64,000 nucleotides of DNA from Erythrocercus mccallii (lineage: Eukaryota; Chordata; Aves; Passeriformes; Dicruridae), in assembly GCA_013397435.1 (NCBI GenBank), contig VZRG01000034.1:670315-734314 (forward strand), given 5' to 3'. A program made the translations under genes and the position numbers. Every line of letters starts with the position of its first letter. Position 1 is the stretch's first letter. The notes beneath the pieces were generated by a model. It searched no databases. It was given only the letters and a program-made list of their open reading frames with translations, and was not told where the DNA came from. Positions 1-13,900 of the stretch are shown here, piece by piece.

Positions 1-356
1 TGGTGTTCAAATGACTGTAAGCATTTTTTCAGTCTAAGAGTACTGGTCCATATTAATTCCTAGTTTAATACTGTGGCTCTGTGCCCAAGATCATTTTGAC
101 CCATTATAAATAACATAACAAAAGGAGTACTGTAGAAGGAAAAGAGATTTAAAGTTCATAGTGAAGACTTGCGGCAGTAGCAAAGGATAAAAATAGTTAG
201 GTGAAAACAAAAAGGAACAAAAAAGATCTTAAGTCAATGTGAAGAAAACTGCAGGGCAATAACACCCCACCCCCCATTAGAACAGTGAAAACCCATTCTA
301 GCTTTCATTTGAAACCCTTAGCAAAAACTTCAGGGAAATAAACTGACAAAGCTCAG

Positions 357-375
357 AAAAAAAAAAAAAAAAAAA
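357..375 (+). repeat. Poly-A homopolymer run
   Basis: Nineteen consecutive A, seen directly. No retroposed gene or SINE body was recognised upstream, so I treat it as simple sequence rather than the tail of an element. Confidence 0.9.
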
Positions 376-1150
376 GATTAATTTTACACGAGACAGTAGA
401 ACTAACATCAGGCATAAAATATTGCTCCTTCTAATTGCTTTTTGTCTTAATACATGGAATGTCTATGCCAACTTCAAACTTAACTGGATGGTCTTTAAGC
501 AAATTACCCGAGAAGTCCCTTTTTCTGTGACCACCAGTCAGGAAAACTTAGAAATCAGCTGGCACCTGTCTGAGAATTCCCTAAACATATAAGTGTTTAC
601 CTGGATGAGCTTTCAACATTCTGAACAAAGGAAGATGAAGTAGTCTGAACAAGTTAACTTGGAAGAGAGAATGGCAAAAGTAAGGTACACTGACAGAAAC
701 TGACTTGTGAGTGATACAGTACAGATAATAAGTCTTACTACTGACTCTGTGTTTCTTGCATTAAAAGAACAACAGACTACTTGGGTGAGAATATTGTATG
801 TGTATCCATCAAATCTAAAATTCATATAATTCAGTTGTAGAATTATTAATAATTGGAATCACCCCTGTGGCCATATGTGGGAAGTTTTTTATCATATATC
901 ATGCATGTAGATATTAAATATAATGCATGCAATGAATTATTTCTATTCACTAATTTTATATTAGCCATATTCCTCACTTTTTTTTACTGTAACACTGGTG
1001 AAACCAAAATCAGCATCTCTATTTTCCAGATAATTATTCACATGCAAATCTTGTATTTGCTCCAAGAATACAGTCATTAAAAGCTATTAGCTTTCTGTGT
1101 CACACAATATTATAATTATTCGTGTTCCATTGATACACAATAGTTAACAA

Positions 1151-1176
1151 TGCACACGCACATGCACATGCACACA
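1151..1176 (+). repeat. CA/CATG microsatellite-like tract
   Basis: Alternating CA, CG and CATG steps over 26 bases, immediately before the CR1 fragment at 1190. Short and imperfect. Confidence 0.7.
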
Positions 1177-1189
1177 TTTGTTATTATAT

Positions 1190-1760
1190 TTCAGGGACCT
1201 TAAAAAGCATGTAGTTCCAACCCACAGCCATGAGTACAAACACCTTTCACTGCCCCAGATTGCTCAGGGTTACATTCAAACTGCCCTTGAACCCCTCCAG
1301 GGATGGATCATCCACAACTTCTCTGGGCAACCTGTTCTGCACCTCACCACCCTCACAATCAAGAATTTCTTCATACAATCTGATGTAAAGCTACTTTCTT
1401 TTGGTTTAAAGCCATTCCCCTTGTCCTGTCACTACAGGCCTTCACACATCCCTCTCCAGTTTTTCCCAGTTTGCCACTGACAAGGATGGTTAAGCAGTGC
1501 TGATCCCAGCAACATCCACTGAGCACTGGTCACTGGTCTCCACTTGGACACTGTGCTGACAACCACAGCTCCTTGGCTACGGCCACCCAGCAGCCAATTC
1601 CATATCCACTGACTGGTCAATCTATCAAATCCCTGTCTCCTCAGTTTAGAGACAAGGAAGTCATGCAGGACAGCATCAGATGCTTAGAAAGCAGTGACAT
1701 ATGGGTCACTGTGGATAATTACATCAGCACAACTGTCAGCAATCTGCAGCAAAGAAAGCT
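1190..1760 (-). mobile_element. CR1 LINE fragment: reverse-transcriptase piece joined to 3' UTR
   Basis: A non-LTR retrotransposon copy on the minus strand. The part at 1190-1480 is the reverse complement of the bird CR1 3' UTR: 'ctctgggcaacctgttc' near 1321 and the segment ending 'cccttgtcctgtcactac' near 1434 are diagnostic. The part at about 1487-1690, read on the minus strand, gives a decayed reverse-transcriptase segment with WIWNWL..GRSQ, a VVVS..SKWRPVTS core and a weak GSALLN, which match the CR1 palm region after the YLDF box. The remaining coding region between that block and the UTR is missing, so the copy carries an internal deletion near 1481-1487. Stops and substitutions make it dead. 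No clear octamer tail (ATTCTATG repeats) remains. The family call is secure; the outer border near 1760 is approximate. Confidence 0.85.
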
Positions 1761-4700
1761 CATGTAGCACTTACGAGCATAACCTGAAAAACCTCAAGTA
1801 AAATCAGGGGACGTTTTACCCCGATACAATTTAGCAAAACAGACTACCTTTAAACTACCTTAGTTTTGTGATTCATGTTTGAAGAGATATGGGAAGCTCC
1901 AGTGAAAGGTCAATGAGGAGGAGAGGCCAGGAAAATGAAGAGAAAACAAGCATATTGTAAAATGATAGGAGGCAAAATGACATTCTAGACTCGTTCCTGA
2001 AAATATAGAAGGAAAATTTCAAGTATTTTATATGCACAGTGTTAGCTACATTAGGTTGGTGCTAATTTGACCAAAGTTACTGAAGTTTTCTGAGAATTAA
2101 ATTTGTCTAGTTCTTTGATGCAGACAGACACCATACAGATATTTCACAGAGATTAGTATTTCACAAACATTTAAGAAAATAAAATTTGCATATTTTGGAC
2201 TCTAAGCAGTGGACAGTCAGAAATGTACTGACATGAATGTTCTCTAGCGGAAAGGAAGATGTACTCAGGAGCTAAGATATGGAGACAACCCATATTTTAA
2301 TGTGCTATACACCTAGAGGGAATGATACCAGAGGGAAAAAAGATAAGAAAAAGGAAAAAAAATTCTAATAGGCGCTAACTAGAAAGTAGAGAAGAAAACA
2401 GTCCCTGCACAGTGTCTTGTTTGGGAATTCTGCTTTGCTCCTGGTGAAATGGTAACCTTATTGACAAGAGGTCTAGAAAATTAAAATACACATTAATTCT
2501 ATTTCTTTGTAAAAATCTGTGAGTGTCTAGAACAGCAAAATACAGATGAAATTTAGTATAAAGTGTGGTGATGTCTTTCACTACCTTTTTTGCTTCCTGC
2601 AGGAACCATTATAGTACCTAGAAAATCATGTTTCATATTAGTGAACATTTGCAGTAAATAGACAAGTATCTAGATCTGACAGGGGAAGTAGGGAAACACG
2701 ATGTCAAACAGAGCACAAAAATTTTAGCTAAATTCAGGCTGGAGTATAAAGAACCTAAAATTAGAGCAAAGGTGAAATTGCATGGCAGTTCTTCCGTAAT
2801 ACCCTATAATCACAGAAAAACAAATATAGGAAAAACAAAAGGACCATTTTTAGAGGTGATCTGCCCGCTATTTACTTCAATAGTACAACAACTAAGGCAG
2901 GTAACATTCCCCTTTCCTTCATAATTGACCTAGAGCTGTCACTTGTCAGTACTTGTATTGAATAAGACATTTTTAATGTAAACCCATCTAATAGTGTTCA
3001 GAAAATTGGTAAAAATATATTATTCTATGCAGTAGACTTGTCACACTGAAGTGCTACTCCCAAAAATTCAAACTGAAGGCAAGCCTCACAACCTCTGGCT
3101 CAGCAGAGCATCTTCAGCAGCAATAAGAACATAGTGGAACTGTAGGTCCTGAGAGCAAAGAGTTCAAAGTTACATTCTCTTCTGTTTTAAACACATCCTT
3201 TTTGCAAATGTACGTCTATCATATGTGCATCTATACATCTTAAACATGCACTGTGACACAAATGCACTATTTGACCTTCTAATTTTGTGTATTTCACAGG
3301 CTTCTGATGGAATTCTCTGTACTGCCGTGACCAGCAATGCAGAGATTTCTGAGTTTACTAAATAGTGAAGGAGAAATATCAATATACCTTATGAATTTAA
3401 TCTTTTAGGCCTTGCATCTTCCAAAATCAAAACTTAGCACTCCAAAAGAGGTATCGCAATCATTAGCAGTGTGCCATACTGGCTGTTGAAATACAGACAC
3501 TGATACTGAGCCATCAGTGCAAGTGGAATTTAATATTTTAAAATGTTTCCTCTTGAACTTTTCTTGGATCAAACGACCTACAATAATCCACATGCATTAC
3601 TTTACATTCTTCTGGACAACATAATATTGTTGTTTAAAGGACTGTACTCTCTGATGAGACATGAACACTCTAAAAAAATTGTTTGCATAGCAATGCTACG
3701 ACACAGAAGAAGATGAATTTAGGAAGTTTTATTGTCTTAGACAATCAGCTTTAAGATTAGATGCTATCTCAAGAAAAGTTTGAATTAAAAGAATAGCAAG
3801 GAATGGAGTTAATGAGTTAATCCAGCAAAGTCATAACTAGACAGTAATTCAAGAGATTTGCCTATTTGCCCTAATGGAATAGCATTGATGTAGGTGAAAT
3901 TTTTCAAAGAAAACTCTCTCATGGCATTTGAAGACCACACCTACTCACAGAAATAGCACTTACTGGCATTATGTAAGCTGAAATACAAAATTGGCTCTGA
4001 TCAGTCTTCTTGATTTTTCCATGAAAGTTGAGTAGGAATTACATTTGCAAATCCCCCACTGAGGCTGGAAACTTTATGTCCACTACACTATTTTAATAAT
4101 GCAAAACAGGCCTGTAGCTGTACTATCTTAGGCTGTGATCCTGTCAGATTTCATAAGGTGAGCAATACCAGGCATTAGAGAGACCTCTTCAAAGCAAAAC
4201 CAGACAGTACAGGAGGTGGCGCTGGTGACCCAGTAATCGATGTGCTTGCCTCCAAATCACAACTGAGCTGAAGATTCCATTGCCCAACATGGTGCTAGGG
4301 GTGCTGTCAAGAATCCTGTCTTTCAGCTTCAATGTGAATCAGGATCTGTGGCTGTTCCCCCTTCCTCAAGGTACACCTTTAAAATATCTGGGGGCTGTCA
4401 GTAGAGTACAGGAATTAGTTTTTTAACATTCTCCACTTTGGGGAACTGATTTCATGGGTGGGTATTTGTGTATATCTGATGGAACTCCATACACAACGTG
4501 TAAGTCTGAAGACACAGGGATTTTGCAGTAAATGTAAAATGCGAGTTTCCATAAATAAAATAATCTGGTTCTACCAGTAACTGTTCTCTGGTAGAATTAC
4601 TACATTTCTATTCAAGTTATTCCATCCCATTTCCCATGTTCTTTGGCTGACATCAGCCATCTTGAGTCTGAAGCCACTTTTAAACAACTCATCATTAGGA

Positions 4701-6688
4701 ATTCACTAGCATAGCCATATCCATTCATGGACAATGCATTCGTGTGTTAAAGGCATATGTAAATACTGCAAATGTTTTCCTAAGTGATCTAACATTGTTT
4801 TGTAACTATTGCTAAAGGTAGTTAGCCCTGCAAAGCAATGATGAGTCTGGCTTTCAGAACACTGGTAATAAAGTCTTTCCTTTTCAGCTTCCTAAAGGGC
4901 GCTTTTCCTGAACCACAAAAAAGCAGCATGAATGAAATAGTGGGATAGATGCACTGAAATTTTCTCTGGCATTGTCAGACTAGGTTTTTATCCATTATCC
5001 CTTCTTTGCATATGTGTCCCAACTGTGTATTAAGCAGAAAATTATTCCTGCCTAGAGAGCTAGTCCTATTAGGCTTCTAAATTGTTTGTTATAACTGTTT
5101 TCTTTCCTCAATCCTCACAAGAGCCTAACAAGCCATGCACTCTAATCACACGGTGATTATAATTAGGGTATGACTGGAAATGCAGTATGAGTAATGCATC
5201 ATGTTCTGTATTCAACAAATATTCTATTTAAAAGTAGAAGAAAAATATCTCCCAAATATTAAAAATAAGGAAAATCTTAGGAGATTAATTTATGGCAGTT
5301 TAAGTCTTACCTGCTGTTAGCTGATTCACTCCTGGTTCTTATCTTATGAAAGGCACACACTCTTTTATTCAACAATTTTTAGTCTGACACAGTGATGTTT
5401 CTGGTTTCCATGGGCTTTCATTTTATTAGAAACACAAGGAAACAAATGCTGCCTGAATGATAAAGAGATGGAAAAACTGCCAACAAACTATTCAATCTCA
5501 AAGCACATTTTATAAATTTCTCCTCTGAATATCAAGATTTGGAACAAGGATGATTTTTTATCTTTTGAATTGCTCTTTGAGCATCACTGGTTTTGGACTA
5601 CATGCATAGTACACTACATGTCAGTGATGTGGCATTTATGGGGTTTTGCTCTTCTTACAGTAGCATGTTTACAGTCATTCCTTCATTTTCCTTTGTTCTC
5701 TCTTCTATGGCCATTAATGGAACGTTGCCTTTGTATTATACATGATTTTTTAAACTTCAAAAGGGAGGATAGATGGAGTAGAAGTAATTTGAAATCAAGT
5801 CTTTAACATCTTTAAGACTTTCTACTTCTGATTTACAAGTCAAACATATTAATGTTTTCCATGTGCTATAACTGAGAAATGATCCTCACCTCAAAATATG
5901 ACCTGTCAATAAACTCTCAATATACTGATATAAAAACTTTTTCCGTTCGCCCCATATAAATCCACTAATCTTCACAATTTGGGGCTTAATTATCATTCAC
6001 ATTAAAAAGACAAATGAAGCCATGACCAATTGAGGTCCACAGACATTTTCAGAGAAAGTAAACATAACATGAATGAAAGAAAAATTTCATTTCCCATTAC
6101 AAACAATCAATTTTTGAATTTCACAGAAGATGTGCAATTCATCTGTGATTTTTATTTATCTGTTCATTTTGCTAATACATTAGGAGAGCAAAAATAGGCA
6201 TTTATTTCCAACAAACCTCTCCATTCAACAAATATTTTGTCTCACCGGTTGACTACTCAGCATGCCTGCCTTTTGTTAACATCATTGACAAAGGAATAGA
6301 CACACGTCTGGGGTACCCAACTGTGTATTATCCACACTACAAATCACCCGTCTTCACTCGTTAGCTCCTGCATTGAAACGCACAAGGGAGCTCAGGTGTT
6401 CATATCACCAAGGCATGAATTCTTAAAACTGTTTTTTCTTAAACTGACTGGTGAACTATCAGAGGTGAATGGGAAAGCAAAAATAAGAGCTGGTGCATTT
6501 GAAACAAAAGTTGACACTTTTATAAAAACAGAGACTGAAAGCCCAGCTACAGTGCTGTTGTTCTGTATCTGGAGTCATAGCAAAGGCAGAATGTAAGAAG
6601 ACATGTTTACTCCATTTATACTTAAGGGTAGAGGACAACCCCTTCTTTTTTTTGATCCCATCATCTTGGGGAAGCTCTGCAGGACTTT
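1761..6688. other. Unique AT-rich non-coding stretch
   Basis: Almost 5 kb in which I recognise no gene, RNA or repeat family. It contains one weak CTCF-type motif near 4209-4222 and short A- and T-runs. The open frames (for example 5570-5806 and 6396-6596) are short and show no family resemblance. Confidence 0.55.
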
Positions 6689-6770
6689 GGACCTATCTAC
6701 AATGTGTATATGCCTTCATTTTTAGCTCTGGATCTATCTACACTGTGTATATGCCTTCATTTTTAGCTAT
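6689..6770 (+). repeat. 41-bp tandem duplication, two copies
   Basis: Copy one is 6689-6729 and copy two is 6730-6770. They differ at only three positions, which suggests a fairly recent local duplication by slippage or repair. There is no coding potential. Confidence 0.9.
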
Positions 6771-7108
6771 GCCACACTGAAAATCCATCCCATAATTCCT
6801 GTAAAGGTACTGACACCAGCATTCCCTCTTAAGAGTTCAGCAACACTTGAACAAAGCACTAATAATTTTCTCTTTCAATTCTAACAATGTTCTGTGTCTT
6901 TTCTGCCTAGTATATACCATAGTCAAATAACAAAATAAGGCTCATGATGATCTTACAGGCCTTGATTTCACATGTGACTTATTCAAAATAAAAAGCTGTG
7001 TTTACTGAATTACCCAAATGACTAATATTAGGCAATTGCCTTCCTCACAAAACCTATATCCTATCATTTCTCAAATAACTGTAAATGGTCAATAATAACA
7101 GAGCTCCT

Positions 7109-7133
7109 ATTGACTACTCCCATAGTAGTCAAT
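7109..7133. other. Perfect 10-bp inverted repeat with 5-base loop
   Basis: The arms 7109-7118 and 7124-7133 are perfect reverse complements around the loop 'cccat'. It could form a small hairpin or cruciform. No T-run or gene lies beside it, so it is not called a terminator. Confidence 0.85.
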
Positions 7134-7900
7134 CGAGGATTGAATTAGATACAGTTGAACAACACACACTATAACTGCATTTGATGTATCTTATCTGATG
7201 CTTTGTAATCTTAATATTTGGAAGCTTTTCTATCAAAATCAAAGACAAAAGAATCAAGTCCAGTATTTTTTAAAAATCATAATAGTAATCATAATAACAT
7301 TAATAGTATTCTGAAAAATAGTAACATCAGCTCACAGCATATACCTGATTACTTATAGATCACATATTAACTTAATGAATAAATGAATTACTCCAATGTC
7401 TTCTATATTGGTGTCTATTGTTTTAACAGTTGTATTGTTTATTGTTTGTGTACACAGATGTAAAGCAATCCTACTTGTGTGAAATCCAATTCGCTTTTCC
7501 CTGGGCTGTGATGGAAACTGAGTGGAAGTTTATGGCATTGCACAAGCAAACTAATTCTGTTTGGAAACCGCTATAGTCCACCTGTGCAGTGCAGCTCTCA
7601 CAAACACCGAAATCGGCTCCTTTCCTCCATAAAAGCCACAGACAGAAACTCACACCACTTTGCGGAATATCTTATTAGCTTAAACCATTCTTTGTCTGAG
7701 CATATGGGTTTTCCTGGACGTCATCTACAGGGAAATACTCAACCACAAAAAAATATCTTTAAGTTTAAATATACATGTGGTTCTGATTAAGCCTTCCAAA
7801 TCACTCACATTTAAACTTAAGTAACTGTCTAACAGCTTCATTTGTGGGAAGCCAAAAAAATCCATTTTTTTTTTAATATCTGATGGCCTTCCACTCAGAT

Positions 7901-7947
7901 ACAAAAGAAAACAAAACAATCAAAACAACCAAAACAAAACAAAAAAG
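7901..7947 (+). repeat. A-rich CAAAA low-complexity tract
   Basis: Irregular CAAAA and CCAAAA units over about 47 bases. Simple sequence with no recognisable element body upstream. Confidence 0.75.
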
Positions 7948-10900
7948 CAGAAAGTAGTCATCATCATATAACCATAGAAGTCTAGGGACCATAGAAATTC
8001 AGTTTGGGTTTGTTTGTTTTGTGGGGGTTTTTTTACTCACAGTTTGTTACTGAAACAATTTCAGTTGGTTTCTGCCTTTCTAGCTCTAAAAGTTCAGTTA
8101 AAGTTTCTGCTTGTTTGTTTGCTTGTTTTCAAAAAATTCTTTAAACTGGTAGTCCAACTATTATGAGTTTACCATTGTCACATAAACTCATCCATACAGA
8201 TCCCAGTTTGGAAGTTACAAATCCACTGTGTGGTATATGGATTGAAATCACATACTGTAATTTTGTTCAGAAGGAGAGGGAGACAATGGTTACTTGATAT
8301 GCAGTTTTTCAATACTTTCTCTGTGCTTTTGAATATGTATCTATGGGTCTTGTTTATTGGACAGTATTCAAAACCTCCTTGTGGGCCCAATCACTCATTT
8401 TCTCAGGGGCTCTTCAGGCAGGGTCTCAGTACTCTAGAATCTGAATACCTTCCAAACCTTAATTAATGTATTGTTGCAGAGTCCTGTGAGAAAAGAGGAT
8501 TATACTGTCCAATTAACAAATAGGGAAATGAGAAAATGTAAGGTAAAAGCCTCCATTACACTAAATGCCTATTCCAGTATACTTATATCTGTTTTTCTCA
8601 CAGTACTGAACTTTGTATAGCACTTTATACTTTTTAGGTAGAACTTTCTTGGATTTAGCTGTAGTTATGATTACAAGATTAAATGTTTTCAAAACAAAAA
8701 TCATATGTTCTAGAAAAAGAAAATTAATATGGATTAATTAGCTCAGTTGTCATTGTAAAAATTCAGAGATAGTTAGAATTAGGGTTTTTTTCCCAGCAGC
8801 ATATTGATTTTCTTCAACTGTGAAGGTTTCCTTTCTGTTCCAGAAGGATTTCTCCTTCAGCCATGGTAAATCTACCCATTTCTGCAGCAAATCAGATACA
8901 GACAACAGCTCCTCCCTTACTAAGCTGCAGAGAATCTTTATCTAGTGAAGCAGGAGGAAAATATTAATGAAGTCAATTGATGATGAGACAGAGTGTGTAA
9001 TATATGTAAAAGTATGGACAGTGAGAACTGTTCTTTATATGATAGGCACTGTAACAGCACAGATTTTACTTTCAGTTGCAACAAAAGGTGTCTCATTAGC
9101 TCTAACAATTGATTTCCAAAATAGTCAATGCTAATCAGTTGTCCTGCCACAAGATTTCATCAGAGAAATGCAATTAAATTACTTTATCAAGCACTAAGGC
9201 AATATAGGTCAAGTGTAGGGGTTGCAGTTTAGTACGATGTAATTTCTTGAATTCTTTGTTTGACTTTGCACAGGTTACAGGGTCTACAAAGATAGCAAGA
9301 TAGTCGAGCAAGGGAGGAGACAGTAGGCTGTGTCTGTTCGTTTCCTAGATAAATTACTACCAGTAAATATGCAGGAGTTGCATGAGATGATTTTTCTGGA
9401 TGTTTTTTGTGTGTTCTTTTTGCCACACAGAAAGGTTTTCTCTTAGTTTGGGAGTGGTGAAGAAGATGAAAGACTTGTTCTCTCACTGAGGAGAACAGAT
9501 TCATGATGTAGGAATGGAATAAATTGATAAAACAATACAAAATCCAGCCCAACTGCAAACCTTGTGGCTCCAGCTGTGTTATATTTGATGCACTGTTACA
9601 AACTACATCCTAGGAATATTATAACTCTTAGATTAGCAGAAAAGAAAGATATTCTAATCTCATATACCTGGAAAATGGCCCACAAAGAAAATATTACTAC
9701 ATATGCCAACTAACTCACATCACTCAGACAGCCACTGACATCAGAACTCCACAAAACTGAGTTTTCCATTTTAATTCTTGGGCTTTTTTTTTCTAAACTT
9801 GTCAACTTTTTTTGGTATATCAACAACCACTGAGACATAGTAAAAATAAGAAAATTGGTAGAATATTTAATTTCTTACTTTCATACTGGCAACTTTACCA
9901 GAAAACCTGATATTTCTCAGGCTGAATCAGAAAACAAAAAGCAATGTCTATGTCCTTTACCAGAATATATTCCAAACTTAGTTCATTTGAATCATGAAAA
10001 CCATTTTCATATTAAAACAAAATAAAATAATTTTGATTTCCTCTGCAGTATTGTATTGCTGTTTTATAAATAAGATAATTCTCATATTGACAGGGTGGGT
10101 AGGATTTATATTCTGTGTGGTATACAAGTACCAATATTTTAAATGTGTGCAGTTCACTTATCTCTATTGATCTTATCATTCTGACTCCACTAAGAAAGTT
10201 GGACTTTCACATCTTTTATTTACTCACAGGCTGAAATTAGTTCTATGGCCTATGGGTTCCCTGAAGCTACTTCTGTGATTCACTGAATGCTGGGTTGCTA
10301 CACATTAGAAATGAAATAACTGCCAGCAGCAGTTGCTTTCTGACCAGAAAGCAGCCTGCTTTCTTTAAAATATGTTACAAGAGGTATCTTCAGGGGAAAA
10401 TAAGCATTACAATGTTTAACTAACCATTGTGGATGAGAGCAAACTACACTTGAGCTGTACCAGGAGAAGGTGCCAACTTGGGTTTAGAACAGTTTTTTGT
10501 TAACTTTCTCAGCATTATTTGCCTGTATCTTTCTGGAACATTAAACCACTTAACCTGAAGCAATTTTGATCCATACTTAAATAGAAATGTAATTTACAGC
10601 TGCTCTTAAGAATATATTTTAAAATCAAAGCGATCAATAATGTAGCAAATTAGAGCATGCCAATCCTACAGGATCCAAGATTGTAACTAAACTTCCAGCC
10701 AAGGAACTCAGCCATATCCTCGTCCTGGTTTAGAATGAGACCTGAGCAGGAAAGCCAGAAGAGGCATGCAGCTGAACAGACTCCTGAGCAGGACACCATG
10801 CAATTAGCATTGTACATACATGTCTTTGCACAAAACTACAGAAATCCTCCTAAATAAAACCTCTCAATAGTGGTAAGTCAGAAAAATATTCAAATATTTT

Positions 10901-13900
10901 GTGTGCTTAGAAACAAATAAGAGTGCATAAAAAGACTCTTCCAGAGCAGGAATTCCACTGGTTTTACTAAAATTTTTCAAATAAATCTAAATAAGAAAAG
11001 TATGGTTTGACTTCTTCATTGCCATGCACTTGGTAATGTTATGGTATTGTCCATTTCCATGAAAATATGATGCATTTCTTATCTTTTTTGTATCAGTTAA
11101 TAGTAGTTATTGATTTAAGCATTGTATGCTGCCTGTTGTAAGCATGCCTGTAGCAATTATAATAAAAGGTACTCAGTTAAAATAATTTTTAGCACTCTGG
11201 AGCTCCTAGTATCTTATGTATCCTAGTATCTTTATCTTATAGATAAAATACCACAGGGTGAATTCACTACTTTTAATAATCATGTATAAACATTTGTACA
11301 TTTTAAAAGCTGGAAAAACTGAGGGAACTTCACCTCTTTGCAATGTTATCTTCATTCTAATCAATACTTTTCACAAGTCCCAGAGCACCAAGAAAATGTA
11401 CAGAGTTCCAAGACCATAATCTCTGGAGACAGACATTCTTCTGCTTGTGCCCACACTCGCAGTGATTGCCTGCCATTCTGAATAATTTGAAGTGGAATGC
11501 TAGCAAAATACTTTAAGTAATTTGAAATTGAGAAAGATCATACAGCTTTCTAAAACACTGTGGCCATCTTCCAATGTTAATAAAATTCTCATTTCTGTAA
11601 CATATAGGCCTGAGCCACACAGCCACTTAAGCTCCAAATTATTTCATGATAAATTTGACATACTGGGTTTTATAGGCCTAACAATTTAAACACATAAAAA
11701 AAATGCACTATGCATTGTGACCATTTTTAGAATCACTTAACAAAATCACAGCTGTTTAGGTCTTCTCCTGTTTGCAAAGAGCTTTATTTTTCAAATTGAA
11801 TCCAACAATCATTGAAAATATCAATAGACAATAATATTAGTAAATCTATTATGCTGGTATATAACTTTATGTCACATTTGCTTCTCAGAGATAGTAAATC
11901 CACCAACACCACCAAAATGAAACAAATATTCATATATGAGCAGTTTACAGACCTTAAAAGTTTAAAACAGAAAACCCTGACAGAAAAGAAATATCATTAA
12001 AAATCTAGTGACCATTAAAAGTTACTTACACAAACTATAAACAATAAAATCATGTCTTTGAGATGCTACTGCATAATCAGGTATCACAACCATAAGTTTC
12101 AAAAAAACTGTATTTGGAAAGGTGGTTGGGGGTCCCCAAAGTTTTAAATTAGTTTGTCTTCTATAGAAACTTATTACTTTAACGGTACATGAAAAAAGGG
12201 GAAAGGTTATGTTTCCAACACATAATAAATATTCAGTATTCTAAAGAAAAACTACTTGTGGCATTTTTGGCAAAACTACAGGCACATTCTATAGTATTGA
12301 ATCAAAGCTCCTATGAAATGATTTATTAAAAATGTGAATTAAAAACCACTATAGTTGAAAACATACCATTTACAGAAGTTTATATATTCCCGAGATTTCA
12401 GTAGCAATAAACATCTTCTGTATTTAAAAAATGCTTTGTGTAAATAAAATATCTAAGGTGTCAATCTTGGCAAAAATCTATCAGATCTTATTCTCAATTC
12501 ATTAAGTGAAAGACTGATAAACAACAGTCATATTATTTTACAACCAATTATTTATGACTTCCATTTATGGCCAAAAAACAGCACTCTGAAGAAATTGTGG
12601 TTAATGCACTGGCCCAGGCCTTCCAGCATGCCTGGTCATTGCGTAGCTCAGAATTATCTATAGAGCTCTTCATTTGTGCTCCAGCTCTTCTGCTTTTCTC
12701 CTGTGTCTAAAAGACACATAAAATTTGAAGGATCAATTAATTTCCTTCAAGAACTTCTATAAAGACCTTAAACAGCCTTTTCCTCCTGTTTGTCTGCATA
12801 TTCTGGAAAGTATTCATGCTCAGCTCTTTTCATTTGTCACCCTAGGAACTGCCAGTCACCTCCAAGTCTATGTTCACAATCTCTAAATAAGACTGGCATG
12901 TTTACATGGTTCTTGGTCGGGACAATCCAATAGCTCATATAAAGTTTGCAGTGTTACCAGAGAACTTGAATATTGTACTGAAATGAACAGAAGACATTGT
13001 TAGGCCTTATAAGAAAATAAATTAAATGTAAAATTTTCCAAAGAGGAAGCCTGTTTTTCCAAAGAGGATTTCCTCATTATTTCACTGACTGATGAAACTA
13101 TAAATAAAAAGACAAACTTTCAAGGCAGGTTATAAACCTCTGCTCTAAAATTTTAAACATACCCACTACCATTAGGCCTACCCCAAAATCTCTTTTTCTG
13201 ATTACTTACAACAGCTTACTAATGACAGAAGTAAGAGAAATTCTATGGTATGGAGGAGGTTCTTCCAAGCTTCCAATGAAACAATACAAGAAAGAATGCC
13301 TTAAGGAGATATTGGAATGTGATCATTGCTTATCAGTCTGGAGGAAATGTCAATCCAAAAGGGCATAAGGACAAAAGAAAATGGAATATTGCACTAAAGT
13401 ATTGTAATGGCACCAAGGATTTTGATCAAAGATGAAACTTTGATGAAAAGTCCAAGAGAAGTACCAAATTTTAAAACAAAAATCTGCTTTGTAAGTCAAT
13501 TCAGGTTTTCTGATACTGTATCTTCCTGAATATGGAAGAAAACAGTCCTCCTGATAAGGAGCAGTTGTAGGAGGGCTGATGATTTGGAAAAAAAAGCAGA
13601 AAAAGTAGACCCACAGAACTCAGCTTTAAAATTGGGGCTTTAAGGCCTAGAAAAATAAGTTTGGGTCACATTTTAGTTCAGGCAAGAGTTTGGATAAAAG
13701 AACTCACATAGAGCCCCATTACAAATAAGCCAACAACTTGAACTCCTCTGAGTTGTGGTTAGGAACGTTCATTGTTCATGCAAACAGAAAATACTTTATT
13801 ACTGCTTATCCCCAAACTTCTCACTTTCTTCTTTTAACTGAACTAGATGTCTCTAGGGCCCATAACTGTAATGATATAGTTATGATAATACAATGACAAA

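Larger units (their letters stand above)
1..1189. other. Unique AT-rich non-coding stretch
   Basis: No gene, repeat family or RNA recognised. It holds a 19-base A run (357-375) and a short alternating CA/CATG purine-pyrimidine tract (1151-1176). The open frames here are under 105 codons and resemble no family. Confidence 0.6.

Noticed and set aside
2051..2076. Phrase 'ttaggttggtgctaattt' resembling the end of a mariner-type element
   Set aside because: No matching inverted end was seen nearby, and the similarity is confined to about 13 bases.
4201..4380. Possible tRNA-derived SINE or exon
   Set aside because: No A/B box pair, poly-A tail, target duplication or splice-site frame could be established.
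8485..8550. MIR-like 'aacaaatagggaaatgag' phrase
   Set aside because: Too short, and the rest of the MIR consensus is missing.
10721..10800. Possible LTR fragment with 'cctggtttagaatgagacc' and a repeated 'cctgagcagga'
   Set aside because: Only a few bases resemble the start of avian LTRs; no poly-A signal, termini or further blocks follow.
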